From M3007 sp964589365 (GTDB lineage: Bacteria; Bacteroidota; Bacteroidia; Chitinophagales; Saprospiraceae): a DNA stretch of 15,397 nucleotides. A model generated the notes under the pieces. That model saw nothing but the letters and a program-made list of their open reading frames with translations, was not told the DNA's origin and did no database searches. The position numbers were made by a program, and so were the translations under genes. The stretch's first letter is position 1. The number at the start of each line of letters is the position of its first letter. The DNA is taken from positions 1 through 15,397 of the forward strand of contig CAZPTQ010000135.1 in NCBI GenBank assembly GCA_964589365.1. The letters are read 5' to 3'. Shown in pieces: positions 7,013 to 13,428 of this stretch.

Positions 7013-7080
7013 TTTCAAGGGACAATTTCAAGTAGGCACGTTTCATTGTGTAAACGGGGCAACACTTGTCACTTGAAACT
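7011..7080. terminator. 15-bp inverted repeat between convergent stop codons
   Basis: AGTTTCAAGGGACAA (7011-7025) and TTGTCACTTGAAACT (7066-7080) pair at 14 of 15 positions across a 40-base loop. The left arm overlaps the TAG of the barrel gene (7010-7012), and the right arm ends two bases before the stop of the opposing gene (7083). There is no T-run on either side. It could end transcription in both directions, but it lacks the usual tract. A third TTTCAAG copy lies inside the loop at 7027. Confidence 0.55.
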
Positions 7081-7082
7081 TG

Positions 7083-7421
7083 TTACAGCTGCAATTCCTC
7101 CCAATACTCCACTGCACGGCGTGTGTGCGGGATGCAAATAGAACCACCGACCAAATTGGCTACAGCAAAGACCTCAAAAATCTGTTCGGTTGAAAGTCCC
7201 AGTTCATGACATTTGCCGAGGTGGTATTTTATACAATCGTCGCATCGCAGCACCATAGAAGCCACCAAACCGAGCAACTCTTTGGTACGCGTGTCAAGTG
7301 CGCCTTCTTGGTAAGTCTGGTTGTCGAGGCTCCAAAACCGTTTGATTACCTTGTTGTCTTGTGCCAAAATACGCTCGTTCATGCGAGCGCGATAGTCGTT
7401 GAATTCTTGTACGAGTGACAT
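7083..7421 (-). CDS. Carboxymuconolactone decarboxylase (AhpD-like) family protein
   Basis: This is a 112-residue, all-helical protein of the CMD family. The segment TRTKELLGLVASMVLRCDDCIKYH (45-67) carries the AhpD-type redox motif Cys60-x-x-Cys63 with His67 three residues on, and a Glu (48) at the usual upstream place. The C-terminal half, with LSTEQIFEVFAVANLVGGS, is typical. Members with this CxxCxxxH motif act in peroxide reduction or as thiol-disulfide partners, usually as trimers or hexamers, but the family also contains true decarboxylases lacking the motif. Length and motif favour a redox role. It is a single gene, transcribed convergently with the barrel gene and divergently from the amidotransferase gene. 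Confidence 0.92.
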   Translation of the reverse strand: MSLVQEFNDYRARMNERILAQDNKVIKRFWSLDNQTYQEGALDTRTKELLGLVASMVLRCDDCIKYHLGKCHELGLSTEQIFEVFAVANLVGGSICIPHTRRAVEYWEELQL

Positions 7422-7522
7422 TTTGCGATCTTTTTTATGTGAAAAATTGAAGTTTGCGGCCTCTAAAGATTTCCAAAGACAAGGACTTGATACCTATTGT
7501 TCACTATTTACCACCAGTAAAA

Positions 7523-8332
7523 ATGCTCCGTGCTGCTCTTTTGGACATGTACAACGGCGAACAGAATCGCGGGATTCCGATGCTGAAAAGTATTTTGGGC
7601 CGTTATACCGAAGTGCTGGAATTCGACCATTTCGATGTTCGAGCCAAGTGTGAAATCCCCGATACTTCTTACGATATCTACCTGTTTTCGGGAGGGCCTG
7701 GTGACCCCCTTGAAAGCGGCGGGAAGTGGCAAGAGCCGTTTTTCAATCTCATTGAGGCCCTGTGGCAACACAATCAGCAGACCGCAGAAGAACAGAAACA
7801 TTGTTTTTTTATCTGCCATTCATTCCAAATGGCTTGCCACCACTTCGGTCTTGGAGAGATTACCCAGCGTTATAAAATGTCCTTCGGCACGTACCCTGTT
7901 TACAAAACGCACGATGGCAAAGACGAACCGTTTTTTGAGGGGTTGCCAGATCCGTTTTATATCGCAGATTTTCGCCGCTATCAAGTCATAAACCCACAGC
8001 ACAAACGGTTTAAGGCAATGGGAGCACATATTTTGTGCCTCGAAAAGCTCCGTCCCCACGTTCATTTTGAACGGGCTATAATGGCTGTAAGGTTTAGCGA
8101 ATCAATGATCGGCACACAATTTCATCCAGAAGCCGACCCTGCAGGCTTGCTAAAATATTTCATGGAAGAAGAACGAAAAAAATCAATTGTGGAGGAGCAT
8201 GGAGAGTCGCGCTACAATAGAATGATACGAGACTTGGGAAACCCACAAAAAATCCAGCGGACATTTGAGACCTTGATACCGGCTTTTTTGGAACACGCAT
8301 TGGAGTCCCTCGAAACGATGGAGTATGCATAA
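7523..8332 (+). CDS. Class I glutamine amidotransferase-like protein
   Basis: This 269-residue protein (from the ATG at 7523) has a class I glutamine amidotransferase fold. It has LLDMYNG at the N terminus, the oxyanion strand YLFSGGPGDP (about 51-60), the nucleophile Cys98 in FFICHSFQMA, and the catalytic His201 and Glu203 in GTQFHPEADP. The nucleophile context is ICHS rather than the common GxCxG, as in the GMP-synthase-like stand-alone amidotransferases. No synthetase domain is attached, and no partner gene is adjacent, so the acceptor is unknown. An in-frame TTG at 7454 would give 292 residues, but the added segment has no family match. A C-terminal helical extension of about 55 residues follows the core. 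A strong terminator follows the gene. Confidence 0.87.
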   Translation: MLRAALLDMYNGEQNRGIPMLKSILGRYTEVLEFDHFDVRAKCEIPDTSYDIYLFSGGPGDPLESGGKWQEPFFNLIEALWQHNQQTAEEQKHCFFICHSFQMACHHFGLGEITQRYKMSFGTYPVYKTHDGKDEPFFEGLPDPFYIADFRRYQVINPQHKRFKAMGAHILCLEKLRPHVHFERAIMAVRFSESMIGTQFHPEADPAGLLKYFMEEERKKSIVEEHGESRYNRMIRDLGNPQKIQRTFETLIPAFLEHALESLETMEYA

Positions 8333-8358
8333 AACATCCCGCCGAAAAAGCACCAAAC

Positions 8359-8397
8359 AAAAGCGGTTCAAAGCAACACTGCTTTGAACCGCTTTTT
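8359..8397. terminator. Perfect bidirectional rho-independent terminator
   Basis: AAAAGCGGTTCAAAGCA (8359-8375) and TGCTTTGAACCGCTTTT (8380-8396) form a perfect 17-bp stem with an ACAC loop. TTTTT closes the + strand side, and the left-arm AAAA gives TTTT on the - strand. It sits between the convergent amidotransferase and acpP genes and can serve both. Confidence 0.95.
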
Positions 8398-8436
8398 GCA
8401 AAAAAGGGACGGCAAAACAAGCCAACCCTTTAAAAA

Positions 8437-8676
8437 TCATGCGTTGACATTCTGTTCTAGGTAGGAAATCGCTTGACCTACCGTTTGGATGCCTTCTGCT
8501 TGCTCGTCAGGGATAGACACATCGAATTCTTTTTCAAATTCCATGATGAGTTCAACCGTATCGAGCGAGTCGGCACCGAGGTCATTGATGAAGCTTGCCT
8601 CTGGAGCCACTTCTGATTCGTCAACCCCTAATTTGTCAATGATGATTTTTTTAACGCGTTCGGCTATGCTTGCCAT
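8437..8676 (-). CDS. acpP: Acyl carrier protein
   Basis: ACP carries growing fatty acyl chains as thioesters on a 4'-phosphopantetheine arm in type II fatty-acid synthesis. This acidic, 79-residue, all-helical protein has the invariant LGADSLDTVELIM motif, with Ser37 as the attachment site. The start is the ATG at 8676 (MASIAERVKK). An in-frame TTG nine bases upstream adds only MKN and is less likely. In most bacteria acpP is followed by fabF. Here the next thing downstream is a terminator and an unrelated convergent gene, so it is expressed alone. A promoter with good spacing lies about 45 bases upstream (8722-8752, - strand). Confidence 0.97.
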   Translation of the reverse strand: MASIAERVKKIIIDKLGVDESEVAPEASFINDLGADSLDTVELIMEFEKEFDVSIPDEQAEGIQTVGQAISYLEQNVNA

Positions 8677-8721
8677 GTTTTTCAAAACTTGTTGGTGAAA
8701 AAAAGTCTATTTTTCTGGGGG

Positions 8722-8752
8722 CAAAGAAACGCCAACTAGCAGGTTAATCAAA
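8722..8752 (-). promoter_or_regulatory. Promoter of acpP
   Basis: Read on the - strand, TTTG (plus-strand CAAA 8749-8752) serves as -33 and TTTCTTTG (plus-strand 8722-8729) as -7, one mismatch from TAnnTTTG. The spacer from the TTG to the -7 box is 19 bases. The start of transcription would lie about 40 bases before the ATG. Confidence 0.55.
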
Positions 8753-8893
8753 CATTTCGGCTTTATTTTTTTGAAAGGGAAGAAATGGATTGTGCCCTAA
8801 CTTTCCGTAATTCAAACACTTAGTCTTGTCGGCAGGAAATAAAAACCATGATTTTCCCGTCGTCTTTTTTGGATTTTGAATTAAAAATACACA

Positions 8894-8909
8894 AAAATGT
8901 CGACATTTT
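8894..8909. promoter_or_regulatory. 16-bp perfect palindrome, candidate operator
   Basis: AAAATGTCGACATTTT is identical to its own reverse complement. It ends three bases before the -33 TTG of the pyk promoter. Its place and symmetry suit binding by a dimeric regulator; no regulator gene lies in the window. A chance 16-base palindrome in AT-rich DNA is possible but unlikely at this spot. Confidence 0.5.
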
Positions 8910-8912
8910 GGC

Positions 8913-8942
8913 TTGCAAACCTAGTATATAGTGTTATTTTTG
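8913..8942 (+). promoter_or_regulatory. Promoter of pyk
   Basis: TTG (8913-8915) and TATTTTTG (8935-8942, exact TAnnTTTG) are separated by 19 bases, the spacing reported for Bacteroidota primary-sigma promoters. Transcription would start near 8948-8950, giving a leader of about 40 bases. Confidence 0.7.
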
Positions 8943-8989
8943 CGCCGCCAGGCTTGTTGTAAAAATTACACTTAAAACTCAAAAAAAGA

Positions 8990-10480
8990 ATGACACTTTC
9001 GGAAGCGGCAGCATTGCTTGAAAGAAACAAGTCCCCCTTGCGCAAAGAGGGTTCGCAGTTTACCAAAATCGTTGCGACAGTAGGACCTGCCTGTAGCTCC
9101 TCCGAGAAACTCCTCGAACTCATTGAAGCTGGCGTAGATGTTTTCCGGCTCAACTTTAGTCATGGTACCCATTCGGATCATTTACAGGTTATTGAGCGTA
9201 TCCAGGCCATCAATATAGAGCATAAACTTCATATCGGGATACTCGCAGACTTGCAAGGCCCTAAACTTCGGGTAGGCAGAATCAAAGACAATGCGCTCCT
9301 CTTGGCCGAGGGCGATGTTATCACAATTACCAACGATGAGCAAGCGGAGGGTACGTTAGATAATATTTACATGTCCTACGATCATTTTGCTGAAGACTGT
9401 GAAGTGGGAGAGCGCATCTTGATGGACGATGGCAAGCTGGTTTTTGAGGTGACCGAAACCAACAAAAGAGATACTGTGCGCCTAAGGGCGGTTCATGGTG
9501 GTGTGCTGAGCAGCAATAAAGGGGTGAATCTTCCGGATACAAACGTGAAACTTCCGGCCCTTACCGAAAAGGACAAGGAAGATCTTGACTTCATACTTAC
9601 TCAGGATGTCAATTGGATTGCGCTTTCATTCGTCCGCCGGGCTTCAGACCTTGACCCGGTGAAAGACGCCATCGAAAAGTCCAATCATCAAGCCAAAATC
9701 ATGGCAAAAATTGAGAAGCCAGAAGCGGTTAAAAACTTGCGTGAGATTATCCGTGCTTGCAACGGGATCATGGTGGCTCGTGGCGATTTGGGTGTTGAAA
9801 TGCCGATAGAGCAACTGCCCATGACCCAAAAAGACATCATTCACATGTGTATGCAATATGCTAGACCGGTTATTGTGGCTACGCAGATGATGGACAGTAT
9901 GATACTAAACCCATCACCCACGCGCGCAGAGGTGACCGATGTTGCCAATGCAGTGCTAGACGGCGCCGATGCGGTGATGCTCAGTGGGGAGACATCTGTC
10001 GGTAAGTACCCCACACTCGTCATCAAGTATATGACCAAAATTATCGGGGAAGCTGAAAAACAGTACTGGCCACAGATAAACACCCGCCGTCCGATCCCGT
10101 CTAAAAATTTTATGCTTTATCACTCCGATGTGATTTGCTTCAGCGCCTGCAACGTAGCAGAAGCAATTGGTGCTAAGGGTATTGTCGGGCATACTGCATC
10201 AGGCTATACGGCTTTCAAAATCAGCAGTTTCCGGCCAAAGTCACGAATTTTTATCTTTAGCGACAAACACATCAAACTTGGAGCATTCAACCTTTTGTGG
10301 GGCGTGCAATGCTTTTACTACAATCGCTTCACCACTACAGATGAGACGATACAAGATTGCACCGATATTCTCAAAGAAAGTGGCTTTGTAAAAGCGGGTG
10401 ACACCATAATCAATACAGGCTCTATGCCAATGGGACGCCGTTTACCAACCAATATGTTGAAGGTTACAGAAGTGGAATGA
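8990..10480 (+). CDS. pyk: Pyruvate kinase
   Basis: Pyruvate kinase makes pyruvate and ATP from phosphoenolpyruvate and ADP in the last step of glycolysis. The 496-residue protein has the standard order: KIVATVGPAC (26-35), the substrate residues Arg53, Asn55 and Ser57 in FRLNFSHG, and a B domain (about 97-185). It then has the active-site segment KIMAKIEKPEAV with Lys240 and the metal ligand Glu242, MVARGDLGVE with Asp266, and ATQMMDSM (297-304). Residues 88-95 read LQGPKLRV. Lys92 sits where potassium-dependent enzymes have Glu, so this enzyme is predicted to be K+-independent. About 22 extra residues precede the core. No C-terminal phosphohistidine extension is present. The stop overlaps a possible upstream cysS ATG by four bases. 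Confidence 0.97.
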   Translation: MTLSEAAALLERNKSPLRKEGSQFTKIVATVGPACSSSEKLLELIEAGVDVFRLNFSHGTHSDHLQVIERIQAINIEHKLHIGILADLQGPKLRVGRIKDNALLLAEGDVITITNDEQAEGTLDNIYMSYDHFAEDCEVGERILMDDGKLVFEVTETNKRDTVRLRAVHGGVLSSNKGVNLPDTNVKLPALTEKDKEDLDFILTQDVNWIALSFVRRASDLDPVKDAIEKSNHQAKIMAKIEKPEAVKNLREIIRACNGIMVARGDLGVEMPIEQLPMTQKDIIHMCMQYARPVIVATQMMDSMILNPSPTRAEVTDVANAVLDGADAVMLSGETSVGKYPTLVIKYMTKIIGEAEKQYWPQINTRRPIPSKNFMLYHSDVICFSACNVAEAIGAKGIVGHTASGYTAFKISSFRPKSRIFIFSDKHIKLGAFNLLWGVQCFYYNRFTTTDETIQDCTDILKESGFVKAGDTIINTGSMPMGRRLPTNMLKVTEVE

Positions 10481-10485
10481 GAGCT

Positions 10486-10493
10486 TACCTTTG
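10486..10493 (+). promoter_or_regulatory. -7 box just before cysS
   Basis: TACCTTTG matches TAnnTTTG exactly and ends seven bases before the ATG at 10501. If used, the transcript would begin at or within a few bases of the start codon, giving a near-leaderless mRNA. No TTG is found 19-21 bases upstream, so the -33 is poor. It also falls inside the possible N-terminal extension from 10477. Confidence 0.4.
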
Positions 10494-10500
10494 CCCCCCT

Positions 10501-12006
10501 ATGACTGAACTTCGTATACTCAAGATTCACAATACCCTTTCTGGTAAAAAGGAAGAATTCCGCCCCATCACCCCCGGCCACATCGGGATGTACGTCTGCG
10601 GCCCCACGGTTTACAGCGACGTTCACTTAGGCAACTGCCGTACCTTCTGTAGTTTCGATACCATATATCGTTACCTCCTGCACATAGGCTACAAGGTGCG
10701 CTATGTTCGCAATATTACCGATGTAGGACACCTCACCGACGATGGTGAAGACCGCATGGCGAAAGGTGCAAAAATTGCACAGCTCGAACCCATGGAAGTA
10801 GCCCAGCGCTACACCGTGGGCTTTCATGATATGATGCGGCTTTTCAATACGCTACCGCCCAGCATCGAGCCTCAGGCAACTGGGCATATCATCGAACAAA
10901 TAGAAATGGTGGAGAAAATACTGGATCAGGGCTTGGCTTACGAGCGCAACGGTTCTGTATATTTTGATGTGCCCAAATTTGCTACTGTATATCCAGGCGT
11001 TTATGGTGCGGTGAGCGGTCGTATCCTTGAAGACCTTTACACCGAAACCCGAGAACTCAAAAGCCAAGAGGAGAAGAACCACCCGGCCGATTTTGCGGTC
11101 TGGATGAAAGCACGCCCACAGGATTTGATGGTGTGGAACAGCCCCTGGTCTGTGGGTTTCCCCGGATGGCACTTGGAATGCTCTGCCATGAGCACCAAAT
11201 ATTTAGGTAAGACTTTTGACATCCACGGCGGGGGAAACGACCTGAAATTTCCACACCACGAAAACGAGGTGGCGCAAAACCATGGGGCTTGCGGATGTCA
11301 CCCCGCCAACTTTTGGGTACACACCAACATGCTGTTGCTTAACGGTAAAAAGATGAGCAAAAGCGATGGGAACACCATTTCGCCCACCGAACTTTTCACC
11401 GGAAACAGCGAGCACACCAGTAAGGCATATTCACCTATGGCGATGCGCTTCTTTATGCTCATGGCACACTACCGCAGCACACTTGACATGACAGACGATG
11501 GCCTGATGGCAGCAGAAAAGGGCTTTGTTAAAATCATGGAAACCAATAGGCTTCTACAAGGCTTTGTGGTGAACGCCCGCGATTTTGACGGTTCTGAAAC
11601 AGATGCCGACCGTACCATTTTGTCACTCATACAAGAGGCTTACGCTGGTATGGATGACGACTTCAATACAGCCATCGCGATTGCAGCACTCAATGAAATA
11701 GGCAGTTTCGTCCACAAATTGGCAAACCAACAATTAGCCTCCACAGATGTGTCCCCTTGGGTCATTGAGCGTTTGAAAATCACCTTTAGCACGTTCCTAT
11801 TCGATATTTTTGGACTTGCAGATGAATCTGCAACCGGCAATGATAGTGGTACCCTAGAAGGCCTGATGAGTCTTATCCTCGAAATTAGAGAACAAGCGCG
11901 CACGCAAAAAGACTGGAACACCAGCGATAAAATCCGCGATGCGCTATCTGCTGTTGGTATCACCGTAAAAGACGGAAAAGAGGGGGTTAGCTGGGCAAAG
12001 ACATAA
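10501..12006 (+). CDS. cysS: Cysteinyl-tRNA synthetase
   Basis: This class I synthetase charges tRNA-Cys with cysteine. The 501-residue protein shows the zinc ligands Cys33 (in YVCGPTVYSD), Cys227 (in PGWHLECSAM), His252 and Glu256 (in PHHENE), the HIGH-type motif HLGN (42-45) and KMSKS (284-288), followed by a DALR-type helical domain. I chose the ATG at 10501 because MTELRILKIHNTL gives a normal N terminus. The in-frame ATG at 10477 overlaps the pyk stop (ATGA) and would add eight residues that include the -7-like box. It is tightly linked to pyk, so translation coupling or a private promoter are both possible. Confidence 0.96.
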   Translation: MTELRILKIHNTLSGKKEEFRPITPGHIGMYVCGPTVYSDVHLGNCRTFCSFDTIYRYLLHIGYKVRYVRNITDVGHLTDDGEDRMAKGAKIAQLEPMEVAQRYTVGFHDMMRLFNTLPPSIEPQATGHIIEQIEMVEKILDQGLAYERNGSVYFDVPKFATVYPGVYGAVSGRILEDLYTETRELKSQEEKNHPADFAVWMKARPQDLMVWNSPWSVGFPGWHLECSAMSTKYLGKTFDIHGGGNDLKFPHHENEVAQNHGACGCHPANFWVHTNMLLLNGKKMSKSDGNTISPTELFTGNSEHTSKAYSPMAMRFFMLMAHYRSTLDMTDDGLMAAEKGFVKIMETNRLLQGFVVNARDFDGSETDADRTILSLIQEAYAGMDDDFNTAIAIAALNEIGSFVHKLANQQLASTDVSPWVIERLKITFSTFLFDIFGLADESATGNDSGTLEGLMSLILEIREQARTQKDWNTSDKIRDALSAVGITVKDGKEGVSWAKT

Positions 12007-12091
12007 AACATAACCTGGCATCCCGCCATTTTGCCAGAAATTTGCATCCTCTAGGTTGAAAGTTTTCTCTGAACTTTAAAATGCACTCCTC

Positions 12092-12313
12092 ATGCCTACC
12101 GACGACCGCATCCGCAAACGAAGCAATGTCCGAACGCCACTGCTCATCCTTGGGTTTTGCATGACTGCCTTTTACATCGGTCTCGGCTCTTGGTTGCTTT
12201 TGGACAGAACTTTCCTCCCTTACATTCAGTTAGAATTCCGAAACATTTTTGCCATTTTACTGCTTGTATATGGCATCTATCGAGGATGGAGGGTTTATGC
12301 CGATTACTTTTAA
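12092..12313 (+). CDS. Small two-helix membrane protein
   Basis: This 73-residue protein has a basic N terminus (RIRKRSNVR), two hydrophobic helices (about 16-38 and 49-65) and a short C-terminal tail ending YADYF. No family motif is recognised. It ends 11 bases before the PstS-like gene on the same strand, so the two are surely co-transcribed. In Bacteroidota clusters with ExbB, ExbD and TonB followed by a PstS-like lipoprotein, I recall a similar small membrane protein at this place; here cysS takes the place of the exb genes. A weak -7 candidate GAAATTTG lies at 12037-12044. Confidence 0.72.
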   Translation: MPTDDRIRKRSNVRTPLLILGFCMTAFYIGLGSWLLLDRTFLPYIQLEFRNIFAILLLVYGIYRGWRVYADYF

Positions 12314-12324
12314 ACACCATTGTT

Positions 12325-13257
12325 ATGCTTCGCAACACATTGATTTTCATAATAGTATCGCTTTGTTTGATTTCATGCGCCGAGCGTGATAAGTCAGGAA
12401 AAGTGCTTGACACGATCACAACCGGCGAAATAACCATAGCAGTAGAAGAAGGGTATAAACCCGTCATTTCATCCTGTATTGATGTCTTTGATTCAATATA
12501 CCGTACCGCTAAAATCAACCCTCGCTATGTATCAGAGGGGGAGGCTGTGAATGCACTTATCCAGGATTCTGTTCAAGTCATCATCATAGGTCGGCAGCTG
12601 ACCACAAAAGAGACTGAATATTTTCAATCGCGTGGGTTTACTCCTCCAACTATACCCATCGCCTACGACGCGATCGCGATTATTTTGCACCCAGAAAATC
12701 AGGACACGGTTCTAACCAAACAACAAGTCCAAGAGATATTTGCCGGACAAACAACCGCGTGGAAAGAAATCAACCCGAAATCTGCATTGGGAAAAATACA
12801 GTTGGTTTTTGACAACCCAATGAGTGGAACCCTGCGTTTTGTATTGGACTCGATTCTTATAGGGCAAGAACTTTCCAAACAGGCCTCTGCGCTGAAAAGC
12901 AATGCTGAAGTGATTGATTATGTAAGCAAAAACAAAAGTGCCATCGGCATCATCGCCGCCAACTGGATTTCGGACACAGATGACAGCGGGGTTCAAAAAT
13001 TCATGCGCGAAATCAAAATAGCTGACGTGGCTAAAGCAGCGGGGAAAGAAGGTTATGGGCCTTATCAGGCATATCTCGCAACGGGCGATTATCCGTACAA
13101 ACGCACGGTATATATCATCAATGCCCAGGCACGACGCAATGGGCTGGGGGCAGGATTTTCCTCCTATTTAGCCAAAGACGGCCAGCGTATTATGCTCAAA
13201 GACGGCCTTTTGCCAGCCAATGCAGTAACACGTTTGATCAAGTCCAGTCGACAATAG
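12325..13257 (+). CDS. PstS-like phosphate-binding family lipoprotein
   Basis: This 310-residue lipoprotein has a hydrophobic leader and lipobox LISC, with Cys18 as the lipid anchor. The rest is a PBP-type substrate-binding fold of the PstS family: TGEITIAVEEGY (33-44), the IIIGRQLTTKE segment (86-96, compare SRPLTxxE), IAYDAIAIILHP (112-123), LTKQQVQEIFAG with TAWKEIN (130-150), and the ligand-loop motif MSGTLRF (166-172). Phosphate binding is therefore plausible. No pstA, pstB, pstC or phoU gene is near, so it need not feed an ABC transporter. The ATG at 12325 is chosen because it begins the lipoprotein signal; an open frame from 12157 overlaps the small upstream gene and has no signal. The TPR protein gene follows 171 bases later. 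Confidence 0.88.
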   Translation: MLRNTLIFIIVSLCLISCAERDKSGKVLDTITTGEITIAVEEGYKPVISSCIDVFDSIYRTAKINPRYVSEGEAVNALIQDSVQVIIIGRQLTTKETEYFQSRGFTPPTIPIAYDAIAIILHPENQDTVLTKQQVQEIFAGQTTAWKEINPKSALGKIQLVFDNPMSGTLRFVLDSILIGQELSKQASALKSNAEVIDYVSKNKSAIGIIAANWISDTDDSGVQKFMREIKIADVAKAAGKEGYGPYQAYLATGDYPYKRTVYIINAQARRNGLGAGFSSYLAKDGQRIMLKDGLLPANAVTRLIKSSRQ

Positions 13258-13355
13258 CGTGTTGGAGAAATTCCCCAACAGGCTCAAAACATTAAATTTT
13301 TGTCAAAGATGCATTTTAAGTGTTTTTTTCTCCTCGAATTGCGTCCATAAAAAAA

Positions 13356-13395
13356 GCGGAATTCGCCCCCCCAAAAAAGGCTCGCGAAATTCGCC
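13356..13395. repeat. Direct repeat of a palindromic 12-mer before the TPR gene
   Basis: GCGGAATTCGCC (13356-13367) and GCGAAATTCGCC (13384-13395) differ at one base, and their starts are 28 bases apart. Each has inverted symmetry around AATT (GCG...CGC). They lie in the 171-base gap before the TPR gene, near a TAnnTTTG-like TACTTTTT at 13414-13421. They may be paired binding sites; chance cannot be excluded. Confidence 0.4.
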
Positions 13396-13428
13396 ACTTG
13401 TTTCTAAACACAATACTTTTTCCGAACA

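Larger units (their letters stand above)
8677..8989. other. Divergent intergenic region, acpP to pyk
   Basis: This region of about 313 bases has no gene. It carries the acpP promoter on the - strand (8722-8752), a 16-bp perfect palindrome (8894-8909) and the pyk promoter on the + strand (8913-8942). The middle part (8755-8890) is AT-rich with T-runs; I see no coding frame, hairpin or repeat there. Confidence 0.8.

Noticed and set aside
7011..7080. Insertion-sequence ends or a miniature transposon
   Set aside because: Only 70 bases long, with no target-site duplication seen; it fits the convergent gene ends better as a structural repeat.
7454..7522. TTG start giving the amidotransferase 23 extra residues
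   Set aside because: The added segment has no domain match and no signal peptide; the ATG at 7523 begins at the usual first strand of the fold.
8677..8685. TTG start adding MKN to acpP
   Set aside because: ACPs normally begin close to the first helix, and the ATG at 8676 fits; TTG starts are rare.
12015..12037. Hairpin CTGGCA/TGCCAG after cysS as a terminator
   Set aside because: The stem is only 6 bp with an 11-base loop and no T-run; too weak to call.
12157..12324. Open frame upstream of the PstS-like lipoprotein
   Set aside because: It overlaps the small membrane-protein gene in another frame, and the lipoprotein signal starts only at the ATG at 12325.
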